From contig NW_026111206.1 in assembly GCF_024679095.1 (NCBI RefSeq), positions 100,253-164,252 on the forward strand: a stretch of DNA of 64,000 bases. The letters are read 5' to 3'. The position numbers were made by a program, and so were the translations under genes. Under the pieces are notes generated by a model. It did no database searches and was not told where the DNA came from. It was given only the letters and a program-made list of their open reading frames with translations. This DNA comes from Eriocheir sinensis. Taxonomy: Eukaryota; Arthropoda; Malacostraca; Decapoda; Varunidae. Shown here piece by piece: positions 25,720 through 39,248 of the stretch (position 1 is the first letter of the stretch; each line of letters opens with the position of its first letter).

Positions 25720-26190
25720 GAGGAGGAGGAGGAGGAGGAGGAGGAGGAGGAGGAGGAGGAGGAGAAGGAGAAATGAATAAATGAAAAGCAAAGGGCTGAG
25801 CTTAGGACAAACACAAATGGCTGCCAAAAAGGGGTGAAGGATGGGAAGGTAAGCCTCTTTATATATTTTAAGAGCAGGAGAGTATTCAGAAGAGGAGGCG
25901 AAGGAGGAGGAGGAGGGGAAGAAGGAGGAGGAGGAGGAGGAGGAGGAGGAGGAGGAAGGAGAAGAAGAAAGGATGGCAAGGAGGACAAGGACCAGAGGAA
26001 GAAAGATAAAAAGTCGGAGGAGGAAGAGAAGAGGAAGAGTATATAGGGGAAGAGAGGAAAAAGAGAAAAAAGAGGACAAGGAAGAAACAGAAAAAAGGAT
26101 GAAGAGGAAAGAAAACTAAGGACTAAGAGGATGAGAAGTAGGTAGAAGGAAGACTGGAAGGATAAGAAGAGGGGAAGGAAAAAGAAAACA
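25720..26190. repeat. (GGA)n arrays in purine-rich DNA
   Basis: GGA runs at 25,718-25,762 and 25,893-25,960 within a GA-rich block. Confidence 0.88.
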
Positions 26191-26515
26191 AACACGGGTA
26201 TAAAATCATCATCAGCAACAACAAACAACAAACAACGATGAAAACAAAACCCAAAGAAAACGAAAACACACACAAAAAAAACAGAAAACCACACTTACAA
26301 CCCCTCCTTCCCACCACTTACCCACCCATCCACACACACACATACATACAGAGGAACAGCTGTCGTGGACTCTGAAAGCAGACGACCCGGTTATGAGCGA
26401 CAGGAGGCACGGATAGCAGACAGACAGGATAGGGCAAAGAGACAGGACAAGGCCGACAGACACCTAGACGCTGAAACGTTGAACAGGTAAGCGAGCCACA
26501 GGTGGAGAGAGAGGT

Positions 26516-26551
<36 letters not shown>

Positions 26552-26730
26552 GCAAAGAGAGAGTAAGAGGGGATGTCTTTCGTGCACTCGTCGGCAAAAA
26601 TATCACTCATTATTTCTCGGGAGTTTCCTAATGGTCCCCACTTAGTGACTGAGCGACGAGGCCATGTTCGGAAAAGGGCGAGGAGGCGGTCAGGAGCGAA
26701 GGAGAATAATGCCGGTAGAGTTGTTGTTGC
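26191..26730. other. Mixed DNA with a short possible exon
   Basis: CA/AAC-rich at 26,200-26,350 and AG-rich at 26,505-26,570. The only coding hint is 26,352-26,486, treated in the findings. Confidence 0.35.
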
Positions 26731-26732
26731 TT

Positions 26733-27130
26733 CTGGTGGTGGTGGTGGTGGTGGTGTCTTGTAGGTTCAGGAAGTATAGGTGATCCAAGCGTGTTTAGGT
26801 GAAGAGAGGTGGTGGCAGAAGGGATTAAGGTGTGTAGCGCTGAAGTAGTAGTAGTAGTAGAAGTAGTAGTAGTCTTGGTGTTGGTGTTGTTGTTTGTGGT
26901 GGTTGGTGATGGAGCTGGTGGTGATGGTGATGGTGGTGGGTGGTGGTGGGGGGGGGTAGAAGTAGAAGTAGCAGTAATGAAGAACAAGAAGACAAGTACG
27001 AGAAGAAGAAGAAGAAGAAGAAGAGCAAGAAGAAGAACAAGAAAAAGAAGAAGAAGAAGAAGAAGAAAAAGAAGAAGGAAAAAGACAAGAAGAAAGCAGG
27101 AGGAGGAAGAGGAGGAAGGGAAAAAGAAAG
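26733..27130. repeat. (GGT)n, (TAG)n and (GAA)n compound tract
   Basis: GGT at 26,736-26,757 and 26,920-26,950, TAG at 26,845-26,872, and GAA-rich at 27,000-27,085. Open frames here are artefacts. Confidence 0.9.
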
Positions 27131-28445
<1,315 letters not shown>

Positions 28446-28614
28446 GCGGGGGGGTCATGAACTTTGCAAAGTCTTCTGGGAAAAGAGAACAGAGATATAA
28501 ATGCTTCCCTTCACATGCTTTTTGAAGACTTTTTAAAATTAATTGAAGAGTTTTAATCGTTTTTAACTCTCCAGTTATTCCATACTCCTACCAAAATTAA
28601 TTATTCATAGTCTT

Positions 28615-28720
28615 TCTGTCTGTCTGTCTTTGTCTGTCTGTCTGTCTTTGTCTGTCTGTCTGTCTCTCTGTCTGTATTTCAATCTATATATCTGGATCTA
28701 TCTGTCTATCTATACTGTAT
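28615..28720. repeat. (TGTC)n and (ATCT)n tract
   Basis: TGTCTGTC and TATCTATC tetramers. Confidence 0.85.
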
Positions 28721-28784
28721 TTTACTTTAATACAATGAGGCTGAGGCTTAAGTGAGTATGATGATTATTATTATCATAATTAGT

Positions 28785-28975
<191 letters not shown>

Positions 28976-29033
28976 TACTTTAAATGTTTATGACAGTTAT
29001 AAAAGGATTATGACTATGAAAAGTAAGGTGTAA

Positions 29034-29408
<375 letters not shown>

Positions 29409-29466
<58 letters not shown>
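29409..29466. repeat. (TA)n between two retrotransposon tails
   Basis: TA occupies the position expected for the poly(A) tails of the plus-strand fragment and the minus-strand copy on either side. Confidence 0.93.
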
Positions 29467-30460
<994 letters not shown>

Positions 30461-30483
30461 CAACACTGACTATAATTTTATTG

Positions 30484-30790
30484 GGCGACGATCGGTAATG
30501 TATTTATGTGGAGGAGGAAGAATACATAGGAATACACAGGAAGAACAGACATCAGAAGACCTGTCGGTCTATGGCGAGGGTGTCTGTCTACTACCGCTAC
30601 TACTAGTAATCTACGTGTGGTAGGACAGGATAGAATAGATGAAGGCTCCTCCCCACCCACCTCTCCCTCCGGCAACGTGCCGGCAGGAAATAGTTAGAAG
30701 AGAACACCATGTACCTTTAAGGAAGAAAGGGACATGGAAATTTTACAGTAAAGAAAGAAATAAGAGGAAATTACTACCCCTAACACTTCA
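30484..30790 (-). mobile_element. CR1-like 3'-end fragment, duplicate 1
   Basis: ATACATAGGAATACACAGG resembles degenerate tail octamers. It is followed by the hairpin AGACC-TGTC-GGTCT and GGCGAGGGTGTCTGT, an order that parallels the 3' ends of the two CR1-like elements in this window. The block recurs at 30,963-31,290. Confidence 0.6.
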
Positions 30791-30962
30791 GTCTTGAAGT
30801 AGTATTAGAGTAAAAATACACTACAGTCGTGAAGTAGAATTAGAGTGAGAATAAACAGTGCATGTAGTTGATTCTTAAAAACATTATAAAAGGAAGAGGA
30901 AGAGGAGGAAGAGGCTAAGTGGAAGATATTGGCGTCCAGGTAAACGAAGAAAATGGGATGTC

Positions 30963-31290
30963 GCGACGATCGGTAATGTACTTATGTGGAGGAGGAGGAG
31001 GAGGAGGAGGAGGAGGAGGAGGAGGAATACATAGGAATATAGGAAGAACAGACACCAGAAGACCTATCGGTCTATGACGAGGGTGTCTGTTTACTACCGC
31101 TACTACTAGTAATCTACTTGTGGTAGGACAGGACAGAATAGATGAAGGCTCCTCCCCACCCACCTCTCCCTCCGGCAACGTGCCGGCAGGAAATAGTTAG
31201 AAGAGAACACCATGTACCTTTAAGGAAGAAAGGGCCATGGAAATTTTACAGTAAAGAGAGAAATAAGAGGAAATTACTACCCTTAACTTA
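30963..31290 (-). mobile_element. CR1-like 3'-end fragment, duplicate 2
   Basis: Near-identical to 30,484-30,790 but with a longer internal GGA run (about 11 units). Its hairpin is AGACC-TATC-GGTCT. The block ends in AGAGGAAATTACTACCC, after which the sequence diverges and the CR1-like element begins. Confidence 0.6.
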
Positions 31291-31330
31291 CATTACTGGT
31301 AACCTAAGCTGTAGGGGAAAATGACTTCAT

Positions 31331-33776
31331 TACATAAGAACATAAGAACATAGAAATACAGGGAGGCTGGAAGAGGCCGAGTGGCCTACACAGGGCAGCC
31401 CCAGAATCCCCCCTAATACTCACGATGGGTGAGGTGTAGTTTCAGGGGCACAGGTGGAGGCTTGATCCTCGCTTTACCGGCGGTACTAGGCACGGCACCA
31501 GTAACCTGTCACCTTACTGCACCCACACCTCACTCCACCTGTCATACGGACATTAACTGTTGCTTTACTCTGTTGTTGACTTTCGCTACTTGCAATCTAG
31601 GTTGTGGGGGAGAATTATATGAATATAGGTTGAGGTCTTGCTGCAATCTGTCTGAAAACATGCGAAAAAGAGTCAGTATAATCTTATATCCCTGAAGCAC
31701 TTATCCAAAGAAGACTTAAAGCTATTGATACTCTGTGCGCTAACTACTGACGGTGGGAGTCCATTCCAGTGATCGACGACTCTGTTATTGAAAAAACTTC
31801 TGCACACCAATGTGTTACATCGATTTCCCTTTAACTTCATACCGTTGCTGCGTGTTCTTGTGTTGGTGTCTCTCTGAAATAGACTATCCGGGTTAATGTT
31901 GTCGAATCCATTAAGGATTTTGAACACTTCAATTAAGTCCCCTCTTTTCCTTCGCTTTTTTAGGGAAAACATATCTAAACGCTTTAAACGCTCGTCATAT
32001 GGCAAGTTTCGGAGCGCTGGAATTTGTTTGGTTGCTCGTCGCTGTATTTTTTTCTAGCAAAACTTGATCTTTGATATAGTTCGGTGACCAGAACTGAACG
32101 GCGTATTCTAGGTGTGGTCTTACAAATGCTAAATATAATCTCTTCATAAGTTCGGGTGATTTATAATCAAAGTTTCTTGAGATTAATCCCAACATCATAT
32201 TGGCTTTTTTACTCGCTGCAGAACATTGATCACTCATTTTAAGAGTGTTACTGATAATGACACCAAGATCTTTTCCTTGTTTTACTTCGCTGAGCTCATG
32301 TCCTTGAATCTGATATCTAAAGTTAGGATTTTTTTCACCCATGTGCATTACTTTACATTTATCTACGTTAAAACTCATTTACCATTTTTCGCTCCAGTCG
32401 GCAAGTCTTATTAAGTCTGATTGAATGTTCTCGCAACTTTGACTGTTCATTACCGTACCTCCTAATTTGGTGTCGTCGGCGAATTTGGCTACTTTTGATA
32501 GGATATCAGTTTCTAAGTCGTTCACGTAAATTATGAATAGTGTTGGCCCCAGGACCGAACCTTGGGGCACGCCACTGGTGACGGGTTGCCAATCCGATGC
32601 TTCTCCATTAAGAACTACACGTTGTTCTCTGTTGGTGAGCCAGTCATAAATCCACGCACATAGATAGTCGTTAATACCGTGGGAACGCAGTTTTGAAATA
32701 AGCCTAACGTGAGAAACTTTATCAAACGCTTTCTGAAAATCTAGGTAAATTACGTCATATGGGCTTCGGGCGTCCCAACATGTATAAACATCGTTGAAAA
32801 AGGTTAATAGGTTGGTAAGGCAAGACCGATTACTACGAAATCCATGCTGACTATCAGTTATCAAATCATTTGTTTCAAGGAAAGTGATCATTTTATCCCT
32901 GATTATTTTTTCAAATAGTTTAATTAGGACAGACGTAAGGCTGATAGGACGATAATTACTGGCTTGTTTTTTGTCTCCTTTTTTAAAGATCGGGATAATA
33001 TTGGTCTTTTTCCACTCGAGAGGCACACTGGCCTGTGCTAATGACTTGTTGAATATTAATGTTATGGATAATTCTAGCTGTTGACTACATTCTCTCAACA
33101 CGCGAGGAGATAAATTATCGGGGCCCGGAGATTTATTTGGATCTATTTTCTGCAGGTACGCACGCACTTCGCCGATATCAATTTCGGTCAATGCAAGCTT
33201 CTGTTCTTCAGGACCTTGAAAAATTTTCTTCGGGGCTGGAATCGATGTCATGTTTTCTTTTGTAAATACGCTACTAAAGGTTGAATTTAAGACCGACGCC
33301 ATGCCTTTATCATTACTAATCGTATTGCCACTTAATAGTAGTGGGCCGATATTATTTTTATCAGTTTTTTTTGTTTCTTATGTAACTGAAAAATAACCTT
33401 GGATTTTCTTGGCATCAAGTGATATTTTCATCTCATATTCGCGTTTCTGTTTTCTGATTTTCCTTTCGCACTCTCTCTTGACATTGATGTAATTAGTATG
33501 ATCCTGTGGATTATGTGTCAGTTTATATTTCTTATAGAGTTTTCTTTTTTCGACGATGATTTTTTGTAGGTAATTATTCATCCACAACGGTTTTTGATTA
33601 TCAGTCCTTCGTGGCTTGAGTGGAATGAATTTATTTACACTCGCTGTGATTTGTGCAGTAAAATGATTATACATTTCTTGAACGCTGACGTTGTTGAGCA
33701 AATGATTCCAATTTACTGAAGCCAGTTCTCTTTTTAGGTCCGTAAAATTTGCTTTACTATAATTAGATATTAAGAG
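31331..33776 (-). pseudogene. CR1-like retrotransposon, 5'-truncated (element C)
   Basis: Minus-strand pieces read in order. A linker before the RT lies at 33,701-33,378. The RT at 33,302-32,379 has NKSPGPDNLSPRVL, KKGDKKQASNYRPISLTSV, YLDFQKAFDKV (catalytic Asp), TSGVPQGSVLGPTLF and FADDTK (active-site Asp pair). The thumb/C-terminal region at 32,378-31,673 has VRPHLEYAVQFWSP and RRKRGDLIEVFK. An in-frame stop replaces one codon after SEKW (32,379), and frameshifts lie near 33,380 and 32,050. A non-coding 3' UTR of about 340 bp ends in a hairpin (AGGCC-GAGT-GGCCT) and TTCTTATG octamers (minus strand). The endonuclease and ORF1 are absent. Family membership rests on the motifs and the octamer tail. 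Confidence 0.9.
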
Positions 33777-33789
33777 TGAGGAGGAGGAG

Positions 33790-33821
<32 letters not shown>

Positions 33822-34060
33822 GGAGGATAAGTGGAAGATATTGGCGTCAAGGTAAACGAAGAAAATGGGATGTCAATGTGAAAGAGGAACGAGGAGGACA
33901 AGGAGGAGGAAGAGGAGGGCGGGGAGGAGATGGAGGAGGAAAAGGAGGAGGAGGACGAGGACGACGACAAGGATCAGGAAGAGGATGACGAAAACGAGAA
34001 CGAAAAAAAAACGTAAAAAAACGAGAAATATGAGGTGGATGAGCATGAACCACAAACCCA
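33777..34060. repeat. (GGA)/(GAA)n purine tract and array remnant
   Basis: Contains AAGTGGAAGATATTGGCGTC at about 33,830, which is also found at 30,919. It shows that the DNA on both sides of element C belonged to one repeat array. Confidence 0.8.
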
Positions 34061-34355
34061 AGACATTCAGCAAACAGAGCATATTAGGTTATATAGAGGT
34101 TGTCTCCTTTTTGTGAATTAATCTACACCTCAAGCACTTCACAGTCCTGCAGAATAGATGAATCCTCTACTGCGCCTATGTTGGGAACGTTCTATTCACT
34201 CCAAGGAAGAAATTTGGCTCAAGGTTCCCGTCGCTTCGAGTCTCAGCGGCTTGTCTAATAAGCGAGTTTTCGGTCACATTCTTTCCTTTGCCGCGCCGTC
34301 ATTATGGTTTGTATGGCCACTGGAAGCCTGAGCTACGTCAAGGGCTGTCTGGACC
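34061..34355. other. Unique spacer
   Basis: No recognised feature. Confidence 0.4.
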
Positions 34356-34700
34356 CCTAGAAGGTGAAGGAGGTGGGGGGAGAAAAAGCAGTAGAAAAAG
34401 AAGAAAAGAATGGAGGAGGGGAAGAAGGAACAGGAGAAGGAAAAGGAAAGAGAGATACAGAGGAGGAGGAGGAGCAGGAGGAGGAGGAGGAGGAAAAGGA
34501 GGGGGAAGAGGAGGAGGAAGAGGAGGAAAAGGAGAAAAGAGAAGACAACGACGACGAAGATGTGGAATGAAGGTAAAAAAAAAAGGAGATGGAGGAGGAG
34601 GAGGAGGAGGAGAAGAAGGAGAGCAAGGTCAAGCAGAGGAGGTGACCCGCGATAAACAAGAAGCCATGAATAGCGTCAAGTAAGAAATTAAAGAAAAAAG
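34356..34700. repeat. (GGA)n/(GAA)n purine-rich tract
   Basis: GGA and GAA runs on the plus strand. All frames here are Glu/Arg/Gly/Lys low complexity. Confidence 0.88.
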
Positions 34701-35156
34701 TGAGGGTCAAGATAGTAAATAAGGTCCAGGGAACAAGAGGGAGGGAGACGATGATTACCGGAAGCGCCTAAGCAAACGATAATGAGAGCAGGCGGAGGAA
34801 AGGGGGAAAGAGGGAGAGAGGGGAAGAGGAATAGGAGAAAGGAAATCGAAGGAACAGGAGAATGAAAAGATTAAAGTGGAGGAGGTGAGGAGGACAGAAG
34901 AAAAAGATGGGGCAAGGGAATAATGAGAAAGACGAGAACGAAGAGGAGGGGGACGAGAGCTGGGATAAGACGGATAATGATAAGGGAAAAAACGTGACAA
35001 CATCGCCGGGTAGACATCATAAGCAAAGCACTTCAGAGACTTAAAGAACAGACTCATGCACCGCCTGTATATAAGCACGGGAATGTTGAATTAACTCTCG
35101 TCACAACAAAGGAAAACTAAATGCAACATATAAATAGTTCACACAGACTTTGAGCG
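34701..35156. other. Purine-rich unique DNA
   Basis: Nothing recognised. Confidence 0.4.
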
Positions 35157-35164
35157 ATTTGTTT

Positions 35165-35440
35165 ATGCTTCAGGTAAGTGTTGACAGTGACCCGTGATCC
35201 GATCCTGTATTCATGCACGACCACCAGCAGCCTCCCACGCATGTTATATGTATTGTTAATGCCTCAAGGACCAAAGTAGGTTACATAGTTTTAGTTCCCA
35301 AAGTTTAAAGAAGAAGCATAGATAAATAAGCAACATGTGTCCCTCTTCATACTAAAGAAAAATATGTGTAAGGTCTCTTTGAATGACTTCGGTGTCGGCC
35401 GTAGAGGAGGCATTTTCCCTCACTTTCATAACATTAAGCT
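35165..35440 (-). pseudogene. Small CR1-like RT relic
   Basis: The minus strand encodes KVRENASSTADTEVIQRDL (35,437-35,375), which aligns residue by residue with KVGGDALTKTDCEIIQKDL in element D. About 100 bp downstream on that strand NNTYNMRGRL (near 35,255) aligns with NHTYIMNGRP. The spacing between the two agrees with the same protein. It is a separate, much older copy lying just beyond the 3' tail of element D. It is dead, with stops between the blocks. Confidence 0.65.
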
Positions 35441-35676
35441 TTAAGGAGCAGCACGAGGAGAGAGAAGAAGAGCTGGAGGAGAAGTAAAAGAAGGAAGAGG
35501 AACGGGAGGAGGAAACATGGAAACATGGAAACATGGAAATGCAGGCAACAGAAAGCCTATTGGCTCATTACGAGGTCGCCCGCTTGGGTGATTTAATCTG
35601 CTCGACCGCCACTTGGGGCTTGGTGAGCAGATGAAAGCACCTCGATATTGAGGAGCAGATGGAAGCCCCTCGTTAT

Positions 35677-37525
35677 TCAGTTTACTCCTGACGCAGCGAA
35701 ATGACGGTCGATTCTATATTTGAAGGAGTTGATGGTATTCGCATTTACTACTTCTGAGGGAAGATTGTTCCAGTGGCGGATGACTCGGTTTGAAAAGAAA
35801 CTCCTTCCAATGTCTGTGTTACATCGACTCGACTGAATGGGTAAACCGTTATTTCTAGTTCTTGAGTTGGTTTGCAGTTCAAAGAATTTGGAGTAATCGA
35901 CGTTATTGAACTTTTTTAGATACTTGAAGACTTGAATCATATCCCCTCGTAGGCGTCTTTTCTCCAATGTAAAGAGATTGAGTCGCTTGAGTCGTTCCTC
36001 GTACGGTTGAGCCCTTAAGGTTGGAATCATCTTTGTGGCGCGTCGTTGAATCCTTTCCAGTAAAGCAATGTCCTTTCTGTAATTGGGAGACCAGAACTGC
36101 ACTGCATACTCGGTGCGGTCTTACCATGGAATTATACAAGGATAGCATCACGTCTGGTGTTTTACACTCGAAGTTCCTCGCTATGAACCCGAGCATAATG
36201 TTGGCCTTGTTGTATGCTTTTTACAGTGATTCGCGTGTTTCAGGTCACTGCTGATAGTGACTCAAGATCCTTTTCCTCCTGCATCGCTTGCAGAGGTCTC
36301 CCATTCATGATGTATGTGTGGTTACTATTTTGGGACCCAATGTGCATGACTTTGCATTTGTCAACATTAAAAGACATTTGCCATTTTCCGACCATTCGAT
36401 AATGTGATTGAGGTCTTTCTGAATGATTTCGCAGTCGGTCTTTGTGAGGGCATCTCCACCCACCTTGGTGTCATCTGCAAATTTCGATATTGTGGATTTC
36501 AGTCCTGATTCTAGGTCATTGATATATATGATAAAGAGGATGGGTCCCAGCACTGACCCTTGAGGCACTCCACTAGTGACTGGTAGCCAATCGGAAGGCT
36601 GTCCGTTGAGTAGTACTCGTTGTTTTCTGTCGGTGAGCCAATCTCTTATCCACGCGATCAGATTGGCTCCGATGCCCGCCGAGTGCAGTTTCTTAAGGAG
36701 TCGCTCGTGCGGTACCTTGTCGAAGGCTTTCTGAAAGTCCAGGTATATAACATCACTGGGGATGTGGGCATCCCAGTTCTTATATATACCTTGGAAGAAG
36801 TCTAATAAATTCGTTAGGCAGGAGCGCTTGTTTCTGAAGCCATGCTGGGTGTCGGAGATTACATTATTGTTTTCTAGAAACTTAACAAGTTTATCTCTAA
36901 TAATCTTTTCGAGTATTTTTCCTGCCACTGATGTCAAACTTATGGGCCTGTAGTTTAATGCAACGCTTTTGTCTCCTTTTTTGAAAATCGGTGTTACGTT
37001 CGCCATCTTCCAGTCTTCCGGGACCTTGTTTAGTTGAACTGACCGGTTGAATATGGTAGTGAGTGGTTGAAGTATTTGTTGTTTAAGCTCTTTTAATAAC
37101 CGCTGGGACAAACTGTCGGGTCCCGTTGACTTGTTCGTGTCGAGTTTGTCCAAGTACTTTTTTACTTCTTGGTCGCATATTGAGTCAATTTCCAGCGGCG
37201 TGATCTCACTCGGCGGGGCAGGGCTCTCGGGAATGGTTTCGATGTCCTCGACTGTGAATACGGATGCGAAGTTACTGTTGAGGATTCTGGCCATCTGTTT
37301 ACTGTCCTGAGTTACAGATCCAGTCTCGTCTGTCAGGGGACCAATATTGGATTTTACTTTCTTTTTCGATCTTATGTACGTGAAGAATTTCTTGGAGTTA
37401 GTTTTGATTTCGCGCGCTATTTGCTTTTCATAGTTGCGTTTGCTACTCCGAATAAGGCTGCGACAAGCTCTGAGGCTGTTGTGGTACTGTGTGCTGGCTT
37501 CGGCCGTAGCATTCTCTTTCATCAA
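35677..37525 (-). pseudogene. Element D ORF2, reverse transcriptase part
   Basis: A long clean stretch (37,525-36,305) encodes the RT. Its motifs in order are NKSTGPDSLSQRLL, FKKGDKSVALNYRPISLTSV, DTQHGFRNKRSC, YLDFQKAFDKVPHERL (first catalytic Asp), TSGVPQGSVLGPILF and FADDTKVGG (catalytic Asp pair). A frameshift at SEN-GKC breaks it near 36,385. The C-terminal part continues in other frames to 35,677 (MLGFIARNFECKTPDV, FWSPNYRKD, RRLRGDMIQVFK, FFSNRVIRHWNNLP). The role in a live element is to copy the RNA at the nicked target. Compared with element C it is a related but distinct subfamily. It is closest to CR1/L3-type RTs by motif style, which is inference. Confidence 0.92.
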
Positions 37526-37537
37526 ATTATAATTCCT

Positions 37538-38538
37538 TTATTCTAGGTTTACTGCCCTTTTTATTTCTCTGGTCATCCACGGTGGATCTACGGCCCCATT
37601 TACTCGCCTGGATTTCGTAGGCACTGTAGCCTTCTCTACTTGCAACAGCTTATCTTTGAAGACGTTCCACGCGTTGTCGATTGTATTGTCGGTGATGCCA
37701 AGTTGGTCCCAGGTCGTAGGGGGAAGCAGTGCACGGGCTAAGTTGAAATTTCCTTTTTTGTAATCTGGTATCACTGATGGATTATCTACGAGTTTGTGAC
37801 ATATGTTGATATTAAAACGGATTAAGTGGTGATCGCACCCATTAAGTTTCTCACCAACTGTACAGTCGCGAATGAGGTCAGGGTCGCTTACTAATACCAG
37901 ATCCAGCAGATTGTTTTCTCTTGTTGGTTGAGTTACAACTTGAGTGAGGAACGAATCCTCCACCATTTCTAAAAGCCTGTTACCCTCTTGATCTCCAGTC
38001 ATCAGTCCCCAGTCAATGTTAGGGCAATTAAAGTCCCCAATTATAATTGCTTCCTTGCTTTGTGTTAGAGTGAATCTCTTCGTAGAGGGCAGTGTCATCG
38101 GCTGCCTGTTGTTTCGGAGGCCTGTATACGGTTGCAAGTGTTAGTTTCTTGTTATTTGCGGTTATTTCCACATAGACAGAATCGTATTTCTCTGCGTCCT
38201 GTTTGTCTATTTTTATGGCAGGAGTGTACTTTTACGTAGCAAACTACTCCTCCTCCTTTCTTGTGCTTTCGACTTTTGTGGAAGCTTTCGTACCCAGGGA
38301 ATGACATTTCGGATTCTAGATGGGTAGAGTTGGCCCAAGTCTCTGTGATGGCTACCACATCTGGTTTCTCTGTTGCAATATACGCCCTAATTTCGTCCTT
38401 GTTGGGTATTAAACTACGTGCATTTGTGTACATGATAGAAATGTGGCCGTGACGAGTTGTACCAGTTCGCTTGTCGGAGGCGTGGTTAGTTACACAGTTT
38501 CTTGTGGGTCGCACTGACGCTACGGGTTGGTTGATCAA
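37538..38538 (-). pseudogene. Element D ORF2, apurinic-like endonuclease part
   Basis: Three frames must be combined. YTNARSLIPNKDEIRAYI and DVVAITETWAN (with the catalytic Glu of TETW) lie at 38,430-38,330. VYVEITANNKKL and TVYRPPKQQ lie near 38,185-38,110 in another frame. IGDFNCPNIDW (GDFN catalytic motif), LLDLVLVSD and CDHHLIRF (Asp-His pair in the usual SDHH position, with Cys replacing Ser) lie at 38,045-37,815. This is the exonuclease-endonuclease-phosphatase fold that nicks the target. The frame overlaps the end of ORF1 and has no ATG at its start; the first ATG is inside the domain. At least two frameshifts near 38,170 and 38,080 make it non-functional. Confidence 0.9.
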
Positions 38539-39248
38539 GGGCTGCCTTTGCCCCGTCCTCGCCCGCCGTTTTTTGAAAGGCTTTTCGAAAAGCTTTTCAC
38601 TGCCTCGTCCAGAAGCCTCCCGAAACGCGCCGATCCAACCTCATTCAGGTGTAGTCCATCGTTCCAAAACAAGTCTGGGCGCTCAAGGAAGTGGTGCCAG
38701 GCGTTTGTAAACGCCACGCCTTCGTCGTCACAAATTTCCTTCAGACTAGTATTGATGTTGCTCGCTTTGCTGTTGAAGCCGGCGTAAGCGCTGATTCTGG
38801 GTAGAATTCCAGAGACAATGACGTGAGGGGACTTGGTCTTGTAACGCCGAATGACCTGACGGTATTTTGATAGTAGGGCCTGAGTTTGAGTAGACTGAAC
38901 GTCATTTGTCCCCGCGTGAATCAAATAAACTGTGTCTTCCTTCGCGAGTTCCGTGACAGCATCGACAGCTGAAGTAATGTCGTCCAGTTTGGCTCCCGGA
39001 ATACAATAACGCCTCCGCGTCTCTGTATTCCTGCCGCAGAATTCCGTTAATTGACCTCTAACCAGCGAGTCCCCTACAAGTCTAACAGATGTTTTCAGCT
39101 TGTCTGTGCCCCGAAACTGTGTCTGATCTACGCAGACCACAGCAGGAAGAATGGTCTTGTGGCGTCTAATGGATGAGTAGTGAGCAGTGGGAGTGTGGTG
39201 GCGACTGGACGTGGAGGCGTTAGGAGGGCTGGTAGCGGAGAGGGACAA
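38535..39248 (-). CDS. Element D ORF1 C-terminal half: SGNH esterase domain
   Basis: An unbroken minus-strand frame of 237 residues, extending open upstream into a Ser-rich segment. It contains the SGNH blocks in order. LVGDSLVRG carries the GDS nucleophile Ser. PGAKLDDI supplies the block II Gly. HAGTNDV carries the GxND Asn. NDGLHLNEVG supplies the Asp-x-x-His pair. A basic tail (GRGRGKG) precedes TGA at 38,537-38,535. In CR1-like ORF1 proteins this esterase domain is known, and its role in retrotransposition is still debated. The predicted catalytic residues all survive, unlike the broken ORF2. The listed start is not an initiator ATG; the domain would be reached from the ATG at 40,107 only if the ORF1 frameshift were absent. 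Confidence 0.88.
   Translation of the reverse strand: MSLSATSPPNASTSSRHHTPTAHYSSIRRHKTILPAVVCVDQTQFRGTDKLKTSVRLVGDSLVRGQLTEFCGRNTETRRRYCIPGAKLDDITSAVDAVTELAKEDTVYLIHAGTNDVQSTQTQALLSKYRQVIRRYKTKSPHVIVSGILPRISAYAGFNSKASNINTSLKEICDDEGVAFTNAWHHFLERPDLFWNDGLHLNEVGSARFGRLLDEAVKSFSKSLSKNGGRGRGKGSP

Noticed and set aside
24303..26606. Long Phe/Leu/Ser-rich frames on both strands
   Set aside because: They follow from GAA/GGA-rich and T-rich DNA and carry no domain.
38187..38787. Plus-strand frames opposite the SGNH and endonuclease domains
   Set aside because: They are antisense shadows of the element D ORFs.
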